DNA of 64,000 nt, taken from Blautia coccoides (GTDB taxonomy: Bacteria; Bacillota; Clostridia; Lachnospirales; Lachnospiraceae). Numbering within the stretch: position 1 is the stretch's first letter; each line of letters begins with the position of its first letter. Shown here piece after piece: positions 17,934 through 26,716 of the stretch. The stretch covers positions 1,615,001 to 1,679,000 of the forward strand of contig NZ_CP136422.1 in assembly GCF_034355335.1 (NCBI RefSeq), written 5' to 3'. Made by a program: the position numbers and the translations under genes. The notes under the pieces are model-generated. The model had not been told where the DNA came from. It saw only the letters and a program-made list of their open reading frames with translations, and searched no databases.

Positions 17934-19217
17934 ATGTATATGGATGGAAGTTTTGAGATCATTAAAGAATTTGACCCGGAAATCGCACAGATGACGATTG
18001 CGGAAGAACAGCGTCAGCTCAACACACTGTGTCTGATCGCGTCAGAGAATTATTCATCCCCGGTTACAGTCGGAATGGAAGGGACTGTCTGGGCAAACAA
18101 AAACGCAGAGGGATATCCCGGAAGACGCTTCGCGGGCGGATGTGAACTGGCTGATAAAATTGAACTTATTGCCATCGAAAGGTGTAAAGAGCTGTTCGGC
18201 TGTGAATATGCAAACGTCCAGTCAATGAGTTCCACACTTTCTAATATAGCAGTGCTCAGAGCGCTTTTAAAACCGGGCGACACCATTCTTTCCATGGAGC
18301 TTGATCAAGGGGGACATTTAAGCCACGGCGCAAAATTCCATTACAGCGGGAAAACCTACAATGTTATCCAGTATGCACTGAATAAGGAGACAGAAATCAT
18401 TGACATGGAGCAGGTAGAACGCCTTGCAAAAGAATACAAACCGCAGATGATCATCTGCGGAACATCATCTTACCCGCGTAAAGTGGATTACAAACGTTTT
18501 GGTGAAATAGCCAAAGAAGTGGGGGCTTACCTCATGGCAGATATCGCCCATCCGGTTGGTCTGATCGCGGCAGGACTCATCCCTTCCCCCGTCCCATATG
18601 CCGATGTGGTCACAACTTCCACACATAAGACATTCAGAGGGCCGAGAGGATGCGGCATCATCATGTGTAAGGCGGAACTTGGAAAGAAGATTGACTCCCA
18701 GATCTTCCCGGGAATGCAGGGCGCACCCAAGATGGATATGATCGCTTCCAGAGCTGTTCTTTTCAAAGAAGCTAAGACAGAAAAGTATAAAGAATATCAG
18801 CAGGCAGTGATTGAAAATGCAGCCGCACTGGCAGATGAACTGAAAAAATGCGGACTCAGACTTGTTTCCGGTGGAACAGAAACACATCTGGTATTAGTTG
18901 ATGTAAGAAATCTTATCCCCACGGGACGACAGGCGGAAGAGGTTCTGGGAAAAGTCGGTATTGTGATCAACAAGAACATGATCCCTTATGACCCGCAGCC
19001 GGCAAATCTGGCAAGCGGTATTCGTATTGGCAGCCCGGCACTTACAACAAGAGGCTTTAGCGAAGAAGATATCCGTGAAGCCGCAAGACTTCTGGCGGAT
19101 ACTCTCAAGAACTATGAAAAACCGGAAGTGCTCGAAGAAATTGCCGCAAAAGTGAGAGCAAAGGCAGAGAACTACCCCATGTTCGCAGAGAAATGGATGC
19201 CTGTAACTGCTAAATAA
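17934..19217 (+). CDS. Serine hydroxymethyltransferase-like PLP enzyme (divergent)
   Basis: A 427-aa fold-type-I PLP enzyme of the GlyA family. The Schiff-base lysine is K232 in TTSTHKTFRGPRG, the cofactor Asp/His pair is D203/H206 in MADIAHPVG, and LIASENYSSP (34-43) and SGIRIGSPALTTRGF are conserved. It departs from canonical GlyA at 96-104, where QPHSGSQAN is replaced by QSMSSTLSN, and at PGMQGAPKM instead of PGMQGGP. It may therefore use a different substrate such as another beta-hydroxy or alpha-methyl amino acid (inference). The start at 17934 has CAGGAGG upstream. The clustered symporter and sensor pair suggest substrate induction. Confidence 0.85.
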   Translation: MYMDGSFEIIKEFDPEIAQMTIAEEQRQLNTLCLIASENYSSPVTVGMEGTVWANKNAEGYPGRRFAGGCELADKIELIAIERCKELFGCEYANVQSMSSTLSNIAVLRALLKPGDTILSMELDQGGHLSHGAKFHYSGKTYNVIQYALNKETEIIDMEQVERLAKEYKPQMIICGTSSYPRKVDYKRFGEIAKEVGAYLMADIAHPVGLIAAGLIPSPVPYADVVTTSTHKTFRGPRGCGIIMCKAELGKKIDSQIFPGMQGAPKMDMIASRAVLFKEAKTEKYKEYQQAVIENAAALADELKKCGLRLVSGGTETHLVLVDVRNLIPTGRQAEEVLGKVGIVINKNMIPYDPQPANLASGIRIGSPALTTRGFSEEDIREAARLLADTLKNYEKPEVLEEIAAKVRAKAENYPMFAEKWMPVTAK

Positions 19218-19233
19218 AAATGAAAACTAGGAA

Positions 19234-19268
19234 AACGGCAGAATAGTTGAAAGTTCTGCCGTTTTTTT
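19234..19268 (+). terminator. Terminator after SHMT-like gene
   Basis: A 9-bp stem ACGGCAGAA (19234-19242) / TTCTGCCGT (19254-19262) followed by a T run. It lies only ~35 bp before the kinase start, so the kinase is likely expressed partly by readthrough or from an internal promoter. Confidence 0.85.
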
Positions 19269-19301
19269 GGTACAATGAGCAAAAAACAGGGGTGTAAGCA
19301 T

Positions 19302-20852
19302 ATGGAAAAGATACAATACCTGGATTGGGGAAGAATAGAATGGATCTGTGAACCGGAATCAGGTTCCTCAGATCATCTCAGGGTGGGAATCAGTGTTATG
19401 AATCCCCACTCATGGCAGCCATGCCATCTGCATTACGGGGACGAGCAGTTTATGTATATTATGAGCGGCAGAGGATGGCAGAAGATTGGTGATTCAGAGA
19501 GTCTGGTCGAGCCGGGAAAATATTTTCATATATCATCGGGAATGAGCCATGAATCCAGAAATGACGGGGATGAGCCGCTGGTGAAGCTTCTTGTTTCCAT
19601 CCCGGCCGTTATTTCCACGGTACATGTGGCTCCCGACAAAAGGGAAAAGACTATGAGTATGGAGGAAATTGATAATCAGGAGTTTTTGCGGGAAACGATC
19701 AAGGAATTGTTCAGGCATAACCTTAGGCCCCTGCGAATTCCAATTTCAATTTATGATGAAGACCAGGAGCTTGTATATCAGAATAGAGAGTTTCCTGAGT
19801 TTTGCAAAAAATGCTGTGGGATAGAAAAAAATATTTATAATTGTGAATTGTACAAAATAAGATCGACTTTTGTGCCTCCGTATTATGAAGGGGTTTCCGC
19901 TCATGCATGCGGACACGGACTGCTTTTATATATTCTTCCCATAGTTAGTGACGGGAAGCTGCTTGGCTTCATTAAGACTGGGCATATCAGAACGAGAGCT
20001 GTGAAGAGTGATGATGCGGCAGCCAGTATGGTATATAATGTGCCTGAAAGTACAGAGAACGGAATGCTTGACACAATTCGCAATATTGCTGAATCCATCT
20101 GCGCTCATTATCAATTTTGTATGGTCCAGGTGAACCTTCATAAAAACAAGAGGGAGCTTTCGGATAAAATACGTGAAGACGGACAGCTTCAGGAACATCT
20201 GAAAGTAACACGGAATCAGATGCTGAACCTTCAGATCAATCAGCACTTTCTTTTTAATACATTAAATACAATCGCCAGTATGGCAGTAAAGGAAAACGCT
20301 CTGGGTACCTATACCGCTATAGGAGATCTGGCGCAGCTTTTCCGCTATACACTGAGAACTCAGGAGACCTTTGTGCTGCTTCAGGACGAGCTTCGGTATG
20401 TGCGTAATTATACGAATCTGCAGAAACTGAGATTTGGAGACAGGCTAAGTGTTATTTATGATATAGAACAGGATCTTCTTGAATCACAGGAGGTACCCTT
20501 TAATTTCCTGCAGCCCATTGTGGAAAATTGTTTTAAACACGGATTCAAGGGTCAGGAAAGAGAGATGCAGATCATTATTATGGCTTACAAAGAGAAAAAT
20601 TATCTGCACTTTAAAGTCAGCGACAGCGGAGGAGGATTTGGCGAAAAAACACGCAATGAGATAGAATATAAAATGGGAAACCAGGTACAGGCCAGCGGAA
20701 CTTCAATGGTAGTCAGAAAGCTTCAGTCTGTTTTCGGAAATGATTTCAGCTATCAGGTGGAATCCCTGGATGGTGAGGGTACTGTTGTGAGTATAAAAAT
20801 GCCGGCCGCCAGATCGGAGAGGAGCGTATATGAAAAGAGTATTATTAGTTGA
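19302..20852 (+). CDS. Cupin-PocR-LytS/YesM-type histidine kinase
   Basis: A 516-aa soluble sensor kinase with no evident TM helix. Residues ~30-105 look like a cupin (HSWQPCHLHYGDEQF, then GMSHESRNDG), ~125-275 like a PocR ligand-sensing domain with several Cys/His (Cys168, 171, 172, 181, 203), ~305-385 is a His_kinase domain with QINQHFLFNTLN (His315), and ~410-510 the ATPase domain (VENCFKHG, DSGGGFG). The start at 19302 is preferred over 19275 because GGGGTG lies upstream. It overlaps the AraC-type response regulator. It probably senses a small molecule metabolised by the SHMT-like enzyme. Confidence 0.85.
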   Translation: MEKIQYLDWGRIEWICEPESGSSDHLRVGISVMNPHSWQPCHLHYGDEQFMYIMSGRGWQKIGDSESLVEPGKYFHISSGMSHESRNDGDEPLVKLLVSIPAVISTVHVAPDKREKTMSMEEIDNQEFLRETIKELFRHNLRPLRIPISIYDEDQELVYQNREFPEFCKKCCGIEKNIYNCELYKIRSTFVPPYYEGVSAHACGHGLLLYILPIVSDGKLLGFIKTGHIRTRAVKSDDAAASMVYNVPESTENGMLDTIRNIAESICAHYQFCMVQVNLHKNKRELSDKIREDGQLQEHLKVTRNQMLNLQINQHFLFNTLNTIASMAVKENALGTYTAIGDLAQLFRYTLRTQETFVLLQDELRYVRNYTNLQKLRFGDRLSVIYDIEQDLLESQEVPFNFLQPIVENCFKHGFKGQEREMQIIIMAYKEKNYLHFKVSDSGGGFGEKTRNEIEYKMGNQVQASGTSMVVRKLQSVFGNDFSYQVESLDGEGTVVSIKMPAARSERSVYEKSIIS

Positions 20853-21534
20853 TGACGAAAAATCCTCCAGTGATATTATTAAGTTTTTTATCAAAAAGAA
20901 CGGACTTCCGCTGGATATCGTCGGTGAAGCCTCAAACGGCAGGGAGGCTTTGATAAAAATAAATACTCTGAAGCCAGATATTGTATTTATGGACATAGAA
21001 ATGCCATGGATGAACGGACTGCAGGTCATGGATCAGATTAAAAAGAATGCGAATTTTAAAACAGTTTTCATTGTGATCACAGCTTATGACGTGTTTTCCT
21101 ATGTGCAGCAGGCTCTCAGGCTGGGAGCGGAAGACTATCTTCTGAAACCTGTGATGTATGAACAGTTTTGCGAAACCATGAAGAGAGTCCTGGGGTATGA
21201 ATACTTTGACAACCCTTCCTTTAACAGTTTGCTGGCATACATTGATGAACATTATATGGAAGAGCTGCACTGCAGTGAATGCGCGGAAATGTTTAACATG
21301 AGCCAGAGCAATATTTTGAGATTGTATAAGAAATACCTGAACTGCAGTTTTACTGACTATATAAATGATGTCCGTATTCATAAAGCCATTGAAATGCTGG
21401 AAAGAGGGGACAGCATAAAGGATGTTTCCGGTTCTGTGGGATATAATAACCTGAATTATTTTTACCGTATTTTTAAAAAGAAAATGGGGGTTACGCCAAA
21501 GGAATATATTATGTCCGGTGAGGAAAACAAGTAG
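20830..21534 (+). CDS. AraC-type response regulator (YesN-like)
   Basis: A 234-aa two-component regulator with an N-terminal receiver (Asp55 in VFMDIEMPW, Lys near 105 in LLKPV) and two C-terminal AraC helix-turn-helix motifs (about 130-230, ending SVGYNNLNYFYRIFKKKMGV). It overlaps the kinase gene by 23 bp, so they are a coupled pair. The likely targets are the upstream symporter and SHMT-like gene (inference from clustering). Confidence 0.92.
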   Translation: MKRVLLVDDEKSSSDIIKFFIKKNGLPLDIVGEASNGREALIKINTLKPDIVFMDIEMPWMNGLQVMDQIKKNANFKTVFIVITAYDVFSYVQQALRLGAEDYLLKPVMYEQFCETMKRVLGYEYFDNPSFNSLLAYIDEHYMEELHCSECAEMFNMSQSNILRLYKKYLNCSFTDYINDVRIHKAIEMLERGDSIKDVSGSVGYNNLNYFYRIFKKKMGVTPKEYIMSGEENK

Positions 21535-21575
21535 AGCTGGCGGTTTGTCAAAAATTTTGACAGACCGCCGGTTTT
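21534..21575 (+). terminator. Terminator (copy 2 of a duplicated sequence)
   Basis: Same 42-nt hairpin as at 16451-16492, with one base change (C to T at position 5, which keeps a G-U pair). It begins at the last base of the response regulator stop codon and ends in TTTT. Confidence 0.88.
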
Positions 21576-21646
21576 GTCTATAGTAAAAGGCGTTCAGGCA
21601 TAGTATGATGATAGTATGAAACAGCGCGGAAAGGAGGGATGCGGAA

Positions 21647-22321
21647 ATGGAAGCATTCCGTACCATTGAGGTAAAACGAAGCATTTTTGATAATAATGAA
21701 AGGCAGGCTGAAGAACTCCGCAGAGAACTGAAAAAAGAGAAGGTATTTCTTTTGAATCTCATGTCATCCCCGGGTTCAGGCAAGACCACAACTTTGCAGC
21801 GTACCATTGAGGCTTTGAGAAAGGAACTCAGGATCGGCATCATGGAGGCAGACATTGACTCGGATGTGGATGCCCGTACCATAGAGAATATGGGGGTGAA
21901 GGTGATACAGCTCCATACCGGCGGTATGTGCCATCTGGACGCGGACATGACCGGTCAGGGGCTGAAAGCCATGGGAACCGGGAACGTGGATCTGGCTGTG
22001 TTGGAAAATGTGGGAAATCTGGTCTGTCCGGCAGAGTTTGACACAGGAGCTGTGAAGAATGCCATGATCCTGTCTGTTCCTGAGGGAGATGACAAACCTC
22101 TGAAATATCCCCTGATGTTCTCTGTATGTGATGTGGTATTGATTAATAAAATGGATGTGATGCCGTACTTTGATTTTGACCTGGAAAAATGCAGGGAGAA
22201 CATCAGACTGCGTAATCCCAAGGCAAAAGTGATCCCCATCAGTGCAAAAACAGGGGAAGGGCTGGATGCCTGGACAGATTGGCTGAGAACAGAAGTAAAA
22301 GCCTGGAGAGAAGAATCATAA
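21647..22321 (+). CDS. hypB: HypB-like nickel insertion GTPase
   Basis: A 224-aa SIMIBI GTPase of the HypB family, which delivers Ni to [NiFe] hydrogenase in partnership with HypA. Walker A is SSPGSGKTT (40-48), the metal-site region has Cys95-His96 in TGGMCHLDAD, a further Cys in LVCPAEFD and the G4 motif is NKMD. It lacks the His-rich or CCxxC N-terminal extension of E. coli HypB. Strong ribosome site (AAGGAGG). It heads a four-gene group with a large Fe-S flavoprotein and HypA, but no hydrogenase or hypCDEF genes are in the window. Confidence 0.9.
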   Translation: MEAFRTIEVKRSIFDNNERQAEELRRELKKEKVFLLNLMSSPGSGKTTTLQRTIEALRKELRIGIMEADIDSDVDARTIENMGVKVIQLHTGGMCHLDADMTGQGLKAMGTGNVDLAVLENVGNLVCPAEFDTGAVKNAMILSVPEGDDKPLKYPLMFSVCDVVLINKMDVMPYFDFDLEKCRENIRLRNPKAKVIPISAKTGEGLDAWTDWLRTEVKAWREES

Positions 22322-22357
22322 TAACTGCAAAATGGTATAGAAAGGGTGGGTTAGTAT

Positions 22358-25045
22358 ATGGCAAATTTAAGACCGAAAATTGTGAAGCTGGCAAAAATGG
22401 TCGGCGGTGTGGCGGGGGCAATGAACCGGATCGATGAGAAGGCCCCTGAGTATTACGCGCTGAACGCTGTGGTGACAGACGATATGGCAGATGTTGCCCT
22501 GGTCATGGGGCTTCGCCAGCCGCGTACATTTGAGTACATTGTGGAAAAATGCGGCAAGAGCAGGGAAGAGACGAAGAAGCTTCTGGACCGGCTCACATAC
22601 ACAGGTGTGGTAAAGGTATGGACAGATAAAAAGGATAAGAGAGACAGGTATTTTATAAATATTTTTGCTCCTGGTATGTTGGAAATGATGGTTAACAACC
22701 GGGAACAGCTTGCAGCGCATCCTGAGATCGGCAAGGCTTTTGAGGAGTACACCAGAAAGAGGATCGCACCTATGGCACCTCTTTTTCCGGAAGGAATGGC
22801 AATGATGCGGGTAACGCCTGTGGAGAGTGCCATTAAGGATCTTCCGGGGGTTCAGCCCTGGGAAAAGCTGTCCTATTATCTTAGAAAATATGACACGTTC
22901 AGCGTGTCTGACTGTTCCTGCCGTCAGTCCAGAAAAGTGCTGGGTGAGGGCTGCGGTCATCTGGAAAAGGATATCTGCATCCAGATGGGAACCGGAGCAG
23001 AGTATTATATCAGGACTGGAAGAGGCCGCCAGGTAAGCCGGGAGGAAGTGCTGGAAATCCTGAAATTCGCAGAAGACAACGGCCTGATGCATGAAATGCC
23101 CGCAACTGACGGGCTGGGGGAATCAGCCGCGATCTGTAACTGCTGTAGCTGCTCCTGCTTTTCCATGCGTATTGCAACCCTGTTCCGCACGCCGGATGCC
23201 ATCCGTTCCAATTTTACCGCGGAGGTGAACCCGGAGGAGTGTGTGGCCTGCGGTCAATGTGTGGAAAACTGTCCCACAAATGCCCTGAAGCTGGGCCAGA
23301 GACTCTGTGCTAAGACACCGATCCCAAAAGCGGAGGAACCCACAGCCAGAGATCATGTGTGGAGTAAAAAGAACTGGAACATGGACTACAGAGAGAACCG
23401 TCAGGATGTGGCAGAGGAGGGGACTTCTCCCTGTAAGACAGCCTGTCCGGCTCATATCGCAGTGCAGGGATATATCAAGCTGGCGGCTAAAGGACAGTAC
23501 AAAGAAGCCCTGGAACTGATCAAAAAAGAGAATCCATTCCCGGCGGTCTGCGGGCGTATCTGTCCCCATAGCTGTGAGGATGAATGTACCCGCGGCGATA
23601 TTGACGAGCCAATCGCCATTGATGAGATCAAAAAATTTATTGCAGATAAGGAATTGGATGATGATGTGCGTTTTGTCCCGAAAAAGCGTTATCATCTGGG
23701 AAATAAGATAGCAGTCATCGGCGGCGGTCCTGCGGGGCTTTCCTGTGCGTATTACCTTGCCATCGACGATTATCAGGTTACTGTTTTTGAAAAACAGGAG
23801 AAGCTGGGCGGCATGCTGGCTCTTGGAATACCCTCTTTCCGTCTGGAAAAAGAGGTATTGAATGCAGAGATTGACGTGCTCAAAGAGATGGGCGTGGAAT
23901 TTAAGACCGGCGTGGAAGTGGGAAAAGATGTGACGCTGGATGAACTGAGAAAACAGGGCTACGAGGCATTTTACATAGCAGTGGGCGCCCAGGGCGGACG
24001 AAAGCTGAACGTGGAAGGTGAGGACGCTTTGGGTGTTGTATCCGGTGTGGAATTTTTGCGTGAGGTGAATCTGGGCCGGGGCCGAACACTTTCCGGAAAT
24101 GTGGTGGTAGTGGGCGGCGGCAATGTGGCCATTGATGTAGCGCGGACAGCAACCAGACAGGGTGCTGACACTGTAAAAATGTACTGCCTGGAGAGCCGTG
24201 AGGAAATGCCGGCTCTGGATGAGGAGATAGAAGAAGCAGAGGCCGACTGCGTGGAATTCCAGAATGGATGGGGGCCGAAACGGATTCTGACAGAGGACGG
24301 AAAAGTGACAGGCGTGGAATTTATGCGCTGTGTATCCGTCTTTGATGAGATGCACCGCTTTGCGCCAAAATACGATGAGCAGGATACCATAACAGTTCCG
24401 GCAGATGCTGTTCTTCTCTCTATCGGTCAGTCTATTGAGTGGGGCGGCCTGTTGGAAGGAAGCAAGGTGAAGCTGGGACGCGGAAACACGGCACAGGCAG
24501 ACAGCCTGACCTATCAGACAAGGGAACCGGATGTGTTTGTGGGCGGTGACTGCTGCACCGGACCGAAGTTTGCCATTCACGCAATTGCAGCCGGAAAGGA
24601 AGGGGCAGTCTCCATCCACCGGTATGTACAGCCTGGGCAGACTCTGACTTTGGGGCGTGACAGAAGAGAATACCATGCGTTTGATAAAAACAATGTGGCG
24701 GTGGATCTGCAGAGCTTTGACAACACACCCAGGCAGCGCCCTGCCCACGCGCCGGAAAAGAAAGGTACCTTCCGGGATGACAGGATGACATTTACAGAGG
24801 AACAGTTGAAAAAGGAGACAGAGAGATGTCTCGGCTGCGGTGCTGTACAGGTGGATTCCTATATGTGTGTGGGCTGCGGCATGTGTACCACGAAGTGTAA
24901 ATTTGATGCCATTCATCTGAAACGCACGGGTCATTCCAAACCGGATCTGTATGAGAAGCTTCCAGTAAAAATTGCGGCAAATGCAGTGAAGAGAAGCGGA
25001 AAAATTGCTGCCTCCTCTGTAAAAACTACCCGCAGAAAGGACTGA
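22358..25045 (+). CDS. Large multi-cluster Fe-S flavoprotein oxidoreductase (GltD/NfnB-like)
   Basis: An 895-aa soluble redox protein in several parts. Residues 1-100 resemble a winged-helix. A cysteine-rich module follows (Cys186, 188, 199, 207 and Cys260, 262, 263, 265, 267), then a ferredoxin motif (Cys295, 298, 301, 305). From ~355 it is GltD/NfnB-like: an Fe-S linker with VCGRICPHSCEDECTRG, an FAD motif GGGPAGLS and a second nucleotide motif GGGNVAIDVA. A further 4Fe-4S motif (CVGCGMCTTKC) lies near the C-terminus. It likely passes electrons between NAD(P)H and ferredoxin-like partners. Its position between hypB and hypA ties it to a nickel enzyme; the exact reaction is unknown. Confidence 0.8.
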   Translation: MANLRPKIVKLAKMVGGVAGAMNRIDEKAPEYYALNAVVTDDMADVALVMGLRQPRTFEYIVEKCGKSREETKKLLDRLTYTGVVKVWTDKKDKRDRYFINIFAPGMLEMMVNNREQLAAHPEIGKAFEEYTRKRIAPMAPLFPEGMAMMRVTPVESAIKDLPGVQPWEKLSYYLRKYDTFSVSDCSCRQSRKVLGEGCGHLEKDICIQMGTGAEYYIRTGRGRQVSREEVLEILKFAEDNGLMHEMPATDGLGESAAICNCCSCSCFSMRIATLFRTPDAIRSNFTAEVNPEECVACGQCVENCPTNALKLGQRLCAKTPIPKAEEPTARDHVWSKKNWNMDYRENRQDVAEEGTSPCKTACPAHIAVQGYIKLAAKGQYKEALELIKKENPFPAVCGRICPHSCEDECTRGDIDEPIAIDEIKKFIADKELDDDVRFVPKKRYHLGNKIAVIGGGPAGLSCAYYLAIDDYQVTVFEKQEKLGGMLALGIPSFRLEKEVLNAEIDVLKEMGVEFKTGVEVGKDVTLDELRKQGYEAFYIAVGAQGGRKLNVEGEDALGVVSGVEFLREVNLGRGRTLSGNVVVVGGGNVAIDVARTATRQGADTVKMYCLESREEMPALDEEIEEAEADCVEFQNGWGPKRILTEDGKVTGVEFMRCVSVFDEMHRFAPKYDEQDTITVPADAVLLSIGQSIEWGGLLEGSKVKLGRGNTAQADSLTYQTREPDVFVGGDCCTGPKFAIHAIAAGKEGAVSIHRYVQPGQTLTLGRDRREYHAFDKNNVAVDLQSFDNTPRQRPAHAPEKKGTFRDDRMTFTEEQLKKETERCLGCGAVQVDSYMCVGCGMCTTKCKFDAIHLKRTGHSKPDLYEKLPVKIAANAVKRSGKIAASSVKTTRRKD

Positions 25046-25049
25046 TCCT

Positions 25050-25391
25050 ATGCATGAACTGGGAATCCTGGATGCCATGATCCACACCATTGAGGATGTG
25101 GTGCGGGAAGAAGGGGCAGAAGAGATAGAACGGATCGTCCTGGAGGTGGGGGAACTCTCAGGTGTTGTGCCAAGGTATCTGGAAGAGTGCTGGCCTGCCG
25201 CCAGATATAAGACCTCCATGGAAGAGACGGAGCTGGAGGTGTGTGTAGTACCCGGCATTGTGAAATGCCGGGACTGCGGCAGCGTCTTCAACGCCATGGG
25301 ATCTGATATGCGCTGTCCAAAATGTGAAGGGCAGCAGATGGAGATCCTTTCGGGAAATGATCTGATGATAAAAGAAATTCTATGTAAATAG
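25050..25391 (+). CDS. hypA: HypA-like nickel metallochaperone
   Basis: A 113-aa nickel/zinc chaperone. The N-terminal MHEL supplies the nickel ligand His2, and the zinc ribbon uses Cys73, Cys76, Cys89 and Cys92 (CRDCG and CPKC). Length matches the family. It begins 5 bp after the flavoprotein and is followed 12 bp later by a membrane protein gene. HypA works with HypB; their co-occurrence here without hydrogenase subunits means the client enzyme lies elsewhere or is not hydrogenase. Confidence 0.92.
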   Translation: MHELGILDAMIHTIEDVVREEGAEEIERIVLEVGELSGVVPRYLEECWPAARYKTSMEETELEVCVVPGIVKCRDCGSVFNAMGSDMRCPKCEGQQMEILSGNDLMIKEILCK

Positions 25392-25403
25392 GGGGGAATG
25401 GGT

Positions 25404-26456
25404 ATGTTTGCATTTTATGAGGGTGTTCCCACAGCACTGGTACTGCTGGTGTGGCTGGGGGTATTTGTTAGTCTCTTTGCCCTCAATGAGGTGACACGGA
25501 GATTTAAGTGGGTGGGGTTTTCTGCGTTCGTGATCCTGCCTGTAGTGCTCACGATTTTGTGGCTTACGGCATTTAAAGATACTGCGTATATGGATTGGTT
25601 CCATCTGGCAAAGGTGTACTCCTCAACAGCGGGATGTATCGGCTTCTGGTGTATCAGGCATGTGAAAAAGCTGTCTTCCAACAGGATAGCGCTTTGTTTT
25701 CCGCCGCTGATCCTGGCCATCAATATCTGTGAGGCCGTGCTGCGTGATTTTGAGATCGGAAGATATGTGACGCCGGTTATGGAGTATACCAATAACCAGA
25801 CACAATACTATATCGGCGGGGCCTGGAACTACATGAATGGGATCGCAGGAATCCTGAACATTATCACTATTACAGGATGGTTTGGAATCTGCATAAGGGC
25901 TGTGACGAAAAAGGACGGGAGCAAAGATATGCTCTGGCCGGACATGATGTGGTTCTGGATCGTAGCCTATGATTTATGGAACTTTGCGTACACATATAAT
26001 TGCCTGCCCACACATGCCTGGTACTGCGGATTTGCTCTGCTTTTGGCTCCTACAGTCTGCGCATTCACGGTGGGAAAAGGCGCATGGCTGCAGCACAGGG
26101 CACATACGCTGGCGCTGTGGTGCATGTTTGCCCAGACCGTGCCTGCCTTCCAGGATGCCAGCCGTTGGATGGTGCATTCCACATCCAGCAAAGCCATTGC
26201 GGATGCTGCCATCCGGCAGGGATATGTGGCCGCGGACGGATATACAGCACTGGTGGAGCCGGGTATCTATCAGCTTGCTTCCGCAAGCCCAAACACAACG
26301 GCACTTTTTGTGGTAAGTCTTCTTGCGCTTCTTGCAAATGCGGGGGTATTTATTTATATGATCCTGCACATCAAAAAGACGAAACGCAATCCGTATAAGA
26401 CGGATCTGTATATAGACCTGGCGTCCTATCAAAAGATAAAATCGCTGGCAAGATAG
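25404..26456 (+). CDS. Multi-pass membrane protein, possibly DUF5692 family
   Basis: A 350-aa hydrophobic protein with about eight or nine predicted TM segments and few charged loops. The start at 25404 follows GGGGGG by 7 nt; a second ATG 6 bp earlier is also possible. It does not look like a known nickel permease (no HX4DH motif of NiCoT). I associate it tentatively with DUF5692, from memory of the general sequence character. It is the last gene of the hypB-flavoprotein-hypA group and ends before a terminator. A membrane anchor or transporter role is possible. Confidence 0.55.
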   Translation: MFAFYEGVPTALVLLVWLGVFVSLFALNEVTRRFKWVGFSAFVILPVVLTILWLTAFKDTAYMDWFHLAKVYSSTAGCIGFWCIRHVKKLSSNRIALCFPPLILAINICEAVLRDFEIGRYVTPVMEYTNNQTQYYIGGAWNYMNGIAGILNIITITGWFGICIRAVTKKDGSKDMLWPDMMWFWIVAYDLWNFAYTYNCLPTHAWYCGFALLLAPTVCAFTVGKGAWLQHRAHTLALWCMFAQTVPAFQDASRWMVHSTSSKAIADAAIRQGYVAADGYTALVEPGIYQLASASPNTTALFVVSLLALLANAGVFIYMILHIKKTKRNPYKTDLYIDLASYQKIKSLAR

Positions 26457-26516
26457 ACAGGATAATGTAAATCCGTTATAATAAAAATAAAATAACAGGT
26501 GTGTCCGGAAATCGGA

Positions 26517-26564
26517 AGACTGCCAAAAAGGTTCTTTATAAGGAGCTTTTTGGCAGTCTTTTTT
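26517..26564 (+). terminator. Terminator of the hyp-like operon
   Basis: A long stem AGACTGCCAAAAAG (26517-26530) with CTTTTTGGCAGTCT (26546-26559), then TTTTTG. A perfect 14-bp pairing makes it a strong intrinsic terminator. Confidence 0.92.
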
Positions 26565-26589
26565 GAGTACACTGCAAAATAAGCATATT

Positions 26590-26643
26590 GTGCTATTTTT
26601 GAGCGCATGTTCCGTATCGGAGTCAGAAGGTATTTGTTATAAT
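26590..26643 (+). promoter_or_regulatory. Putative AraC operator and promoter, site 1
   Basis: GTGCTATTTTTGAGCG at 26590-26605 matches 15 of 16 bases with the sequence at 28882-28897 upstream of the sugar-binding protein gene. A TATAAT-like hexamer (TTATAATT) lies near 26637-26644. The shared motif brackets the AraC gene's regulon, so it is a candidate binding site for that AraC protein. Confidence 0.5.
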
Positions 26644-26716
26644 TAAAAAAATATCAAGTCACAGACGGCTGTGAACAGACAGCAGTATGGGCATTGGAAA
26701 AGAGGAGGGATGGCGC

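Noticed and set aside
23123..25297. 724-codon open frame on the minus strand across the Fe-S flavoprotein
   Set aside because: It is antisense to a protein with clear ferredoxin, FAD and NAD motifs, has Cys/His/Ser-rich composition without domain logic, and no ribosome site. It arises from codon bias of the sense gene.
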